A stretch of DNA of 6,588 nucleotides from Fimbriimonadaceae bacterium (GTDB taxonomy: Bacteria; Armatimonadota; Fimbriimonadia; Fimbriimonadales; Fimbriimonadaceae). The stretch's first letter is position 1; each line of letters opens with the position of its first letter. This document shows positions 5,248-6,588 of the stretch, in pieces. The notes beneath the pieces were generated by a model. The model was not told the origin of the DNA. It saw only the letters and a list, made by a program, of their open reading frames with translations, and did no database searches. The position numbers and the translations under genes were made by a program. The stretch is from contig JAIBBE010000030.1 of the NCBI GenBank assembly GCA_019694835.1, positions 1 through 6,588 of the forward strand, in the 5' to 3' direction.

Positions 5248-6573
5248 TCATCTCAGTTGTTGAAGCTGTCGTGCCAAGCACTCGTTGTACGCGGCAGGAC
5301 CGTTTAGATATTTATCGGACGAACAAGCAGCCTCTATGGACTGGCGCTGCGAGTAAGTCAGATTCGAAAGATTGGGCCTGCGCGCTTGCCGCGCCAGCAT
5401 GGACAGTTGATTTGACAGGCACTGGTTGTAAGAGGCAGGGCCGTTCAAGTACTTGTCGCTAGAACATGCAGCCTCAATGGATTCCCGCTCAGAACTAGAA
5501 AGCGAGTCGAGCGAAGGCCGCCGATTATTGGTCCCGAGGGCGCTCAGTTGGCCCGTGAGACAACGGTTGTACGCAGCCGGACCATTCAGGTACTTGTCAC
5601 TGGAACAAGCCGCCTCAATCGACTCGCGCTCGGCTGAGGCCAACCCACTCAAGTCGGGTCGACGAGGTCCATTGCGCAACTGACCTATCTGCCGCTCACG
5701 ACAAGCACGGTACGCAGCTGGGCCATTCAGGTATTTGTCGGACGAGCATGCAGCCTCAACTGACTCCTCTTCCGGGCGTGATAGTTGAAGGTTCCCACTA
5801 TCAGGGGCCGGGACCCGCGCCTCTGTGCGCGGCTGTGTGGGCTGGGTCGGCGCGCTCCGGACTTGCGGCGAAGCGCTTGGGCGTGCGCTCGACGGAGCGA
5901 ATAGTTGCCTGCCTTGATCCAGGTAGTCGGATCGGAATCTCTCCACCTCGCTGCGCGCACTCTCCAGCGCGCCCTTCCGGTACCGAAAGTTGCTGCAGCG
6001 GCTGTTGTAGTCAGCGACCAGCGCGTTGAATCGATCGATGTCCGAATCGTTGTACTGATTAACCGCCTCCTTGGCGGCATCCAGACGAATGTTCTGCGCT
6101 GTGCAGTACCTTATCTGGGGGGATGTCAGAACGTTTCCGCTACCAACTGGCGGGGTCTCTTCGCTTGGACGCGACGGTGCTTGAACTGGTGCGGCAGGCG
6201 CCTGCCAAGCCGGTGGACTTGCGGGAGTCGAAGAACTGCTGCTGGAAGTGGAGTACGAGGGAGAAGTTGCCGGCGACTTCGTGTCAGACATCGAGGCGAG
6301 CCAAATCAACCCAACAACCACGGCGATCCCTATCAGCCATTTGCCGCCGGTACCGCCCCCTGTTGGTTGAGACGGCGCTTGGTACCCTGTACGGGCTTGG
6401 GGCTGTGGTTGCGGTTGCGGTTGCGGTTGCGGTTGAGCCTGACTTTGAGCCCGAGGTCTTTCGGGCTCTGGAGTTGGTGCGGGCACCGCATTGGCGGGTC
6501 GAGAATCCCCGCTTGATCTAGTCGTTGAAGGTCGTCCTTCGTCAACGGGGGAGGCGTCGACGTCAGAAACCAT
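5248..6573 (-). CDS. Membrane-anchored Pro/Gln-rich protein with four 47-residue Cys-pair repeats (5' end uncertain)
   Basis: I do not recognise a named family. From the ATG at 6573 the product has 441 residues. Residues 1-78 are a Pro/Gln/Ser-rich linker with a PQ run at about 47-59. Residues 79-95 (WLIGIAVVVGLIWLASM) form one membrane segment. Residues 98-150 are Ser/Pro/Ala-rich. Residues 151-225 form a charged, probably helical domain with C157 and C193 and the motif YNSRCSNFRYR. Four repeats fill 268-441, each with the core EAACSSDKYLNGPA and a second Cys (C276/C291, C323/C338, C370/C385, C417/C432). The paired cysteines suggest disulfides, so I infer that the C-terminal part faces the periplasm. 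No ribosome site precedes this ATG and the frame stays open to the window edge, so the true start may lie upstream. Another frame over 6445-6588 also looks coding. The next gene starts 104 bases downstream. Confidence 0.8.
   Translation of the reverse strand: MVSDVDASPVDEGRPSTTRSSGDSRPANAVPAPTPEPERPRAQSQAQPQPQPQPQPQPQARTGYQAPSQPTGGGTGGKWLIGIAVVVGLIWLASMSDTKSPATSPSYSTSSSSSSTPASPPAWQAPAAPVQAPSRPSEETPPVGSGNVLTSPQIRYCTAQNIRLDAAKEAVNQYNDSDIDRFNALVADYNSRCSNFRYRKGALESARSEVERFRSDYLDQGRQLFAPSSARPSASPQVRSAPTQPTQPRTEARVPAPDSGNLQLSRPEEESVEAACSSDKYLNGPAAYRACRERQIGQLRNGPRRPDLSGLASAERESIEAACSSDKYLNGPAAYNRCLTGQLSALGTNNRRPSLDSLSSSERESIEAACSSDKYLNGPASYNQCLSNQLSMLARQARRPNLSNLTYSQRQSIEAACSSDKYLNGPAAYNECLARQLQQLR
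5251..5775 (-). repeat. Four tandem 141-base coding repeats (47-residue Cys-pair units)
   Basis: The conserved cores lie at 5701-5763, 5560-5622, 5419-5481 and 5278-5340, each exactly 141 bases from the next. Each encodes S-x-EAACSSDKYLNGPA-x-Y-x-x-C with two cysteines 15 residues apart, joined by a more variable linker that often carries RRP-x-L. Codons differ at synonymous positions between copies: the KYLNG stretch is written differently in each. The duplication therefore appears old, with the protein sequence held by selection. I know similar Cys-pair GPAAY segments from proteobacterial hypothetical proteins but cannot give a domain name. Confidence 0.93.
6407..6435. repeat. GGTTGC hexanucleotide microsatellite inside the PQ linker
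   Basis: On the plus strand four exact copies of GGTTGC are followed by a fifth copy ending in A instead of C. On the coding strand these give the Gln-Pro alternation of the linker before the membrane segment. The six-base unit keeps the frame when copies are gained or lost, so linker length can vary without disrupting the gene. Confidence 0.9.
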
Positions 6574-6588
6574 CGACGATAGGCCAGC

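Noticed and set aside
5251..5775. CRISPR array
   Set aside because: The 141-base periodicity is protein-coding, with synonymous differences between copies. There are no short identical DNA repeats with unique spacers.
5905..6516. 203-residue plus-strand open frame opposite the repeat protein
   Set aside because: It has Arg/Leu/Cys-rich low-complexity composition, reads the GGTTGC tract as an RLRLRLRL-type run, and lies antisense to a gene with a clear membrane segment and domains.

Overview
The window is a run of protein-coding genes that all read on the minus strand, so the biological order is from base 6588 down to base 1. Several traits suggest a moderately GC-rich Gammaproteobacterium: codon choice, strong AGGAGG-type ribosome sites, GTG starts and a DUF4236 protein. 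Sequences like these make me think of Xanthomonadaceae or Pseudomonas relatives, but nothing here fixes the genus. Hand counts on single 60-base lines give about 43-45% GC inside the 2200 and 3840 regions and about 60-75% in lines taken from the first 420 bases and near 5820. This patchwork fits an accessory island better than a core locus.

Layout in transcription order: (1) 6573-5248, a membrane-anchored, Pro/Gln-rich protein with four perfectly spaced 47-residue Cys-pair repeats. Its 5' end may lie outside the window or be frameshifted. (2) 5143-3125, a 672-residue protein with an N-terminal four-Cys zinc ribbon, a segment that may be J-domain-like, a long helical middle and a beta-rich, possibly PH-like C-terminus. 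(3) 3091-2441, a 216-residue protein of unknown function. (4) 2423-1200, an exported Sel1/TPR-type protein. (5) 1177-650, an exported staphylococcal-type nuclease with all key catalytic residues. (6) 650-537, a 37-codon reading frame overlapping the genes on both sides, possibly a decayed gene. (7) 531-250, a DUF4236 protein with a C-terminal membrane segment.

Downstream of the last gene comes a short piece resembling the 3' end of a tRNA (about 179-205), then a strong stem followed on the minus strand by a U-rich tract (81-110), and then more hairpins up to the window edge. This arrangement could be the attachment-site end of an integrated element, but the tRNA-like piece is not a canonical tRNA end.

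Gaps between genes 2-3, 3-4, 4-5, 5-6 and 6-7 are 33 bases or less, or the genes overlap, so an operon is likely. Gene 1 is separated from gene 2 by 104 bases. The predicted products fall into a cytoplasmic zinc-ribbon protein, one probably cytoplasmic unknown, two secreted or periplasmic proteins (Sel1-type and nuclease) and two membrane-anchored proteins. A joint envelope-associated function is possible but is only inferred from gene order.
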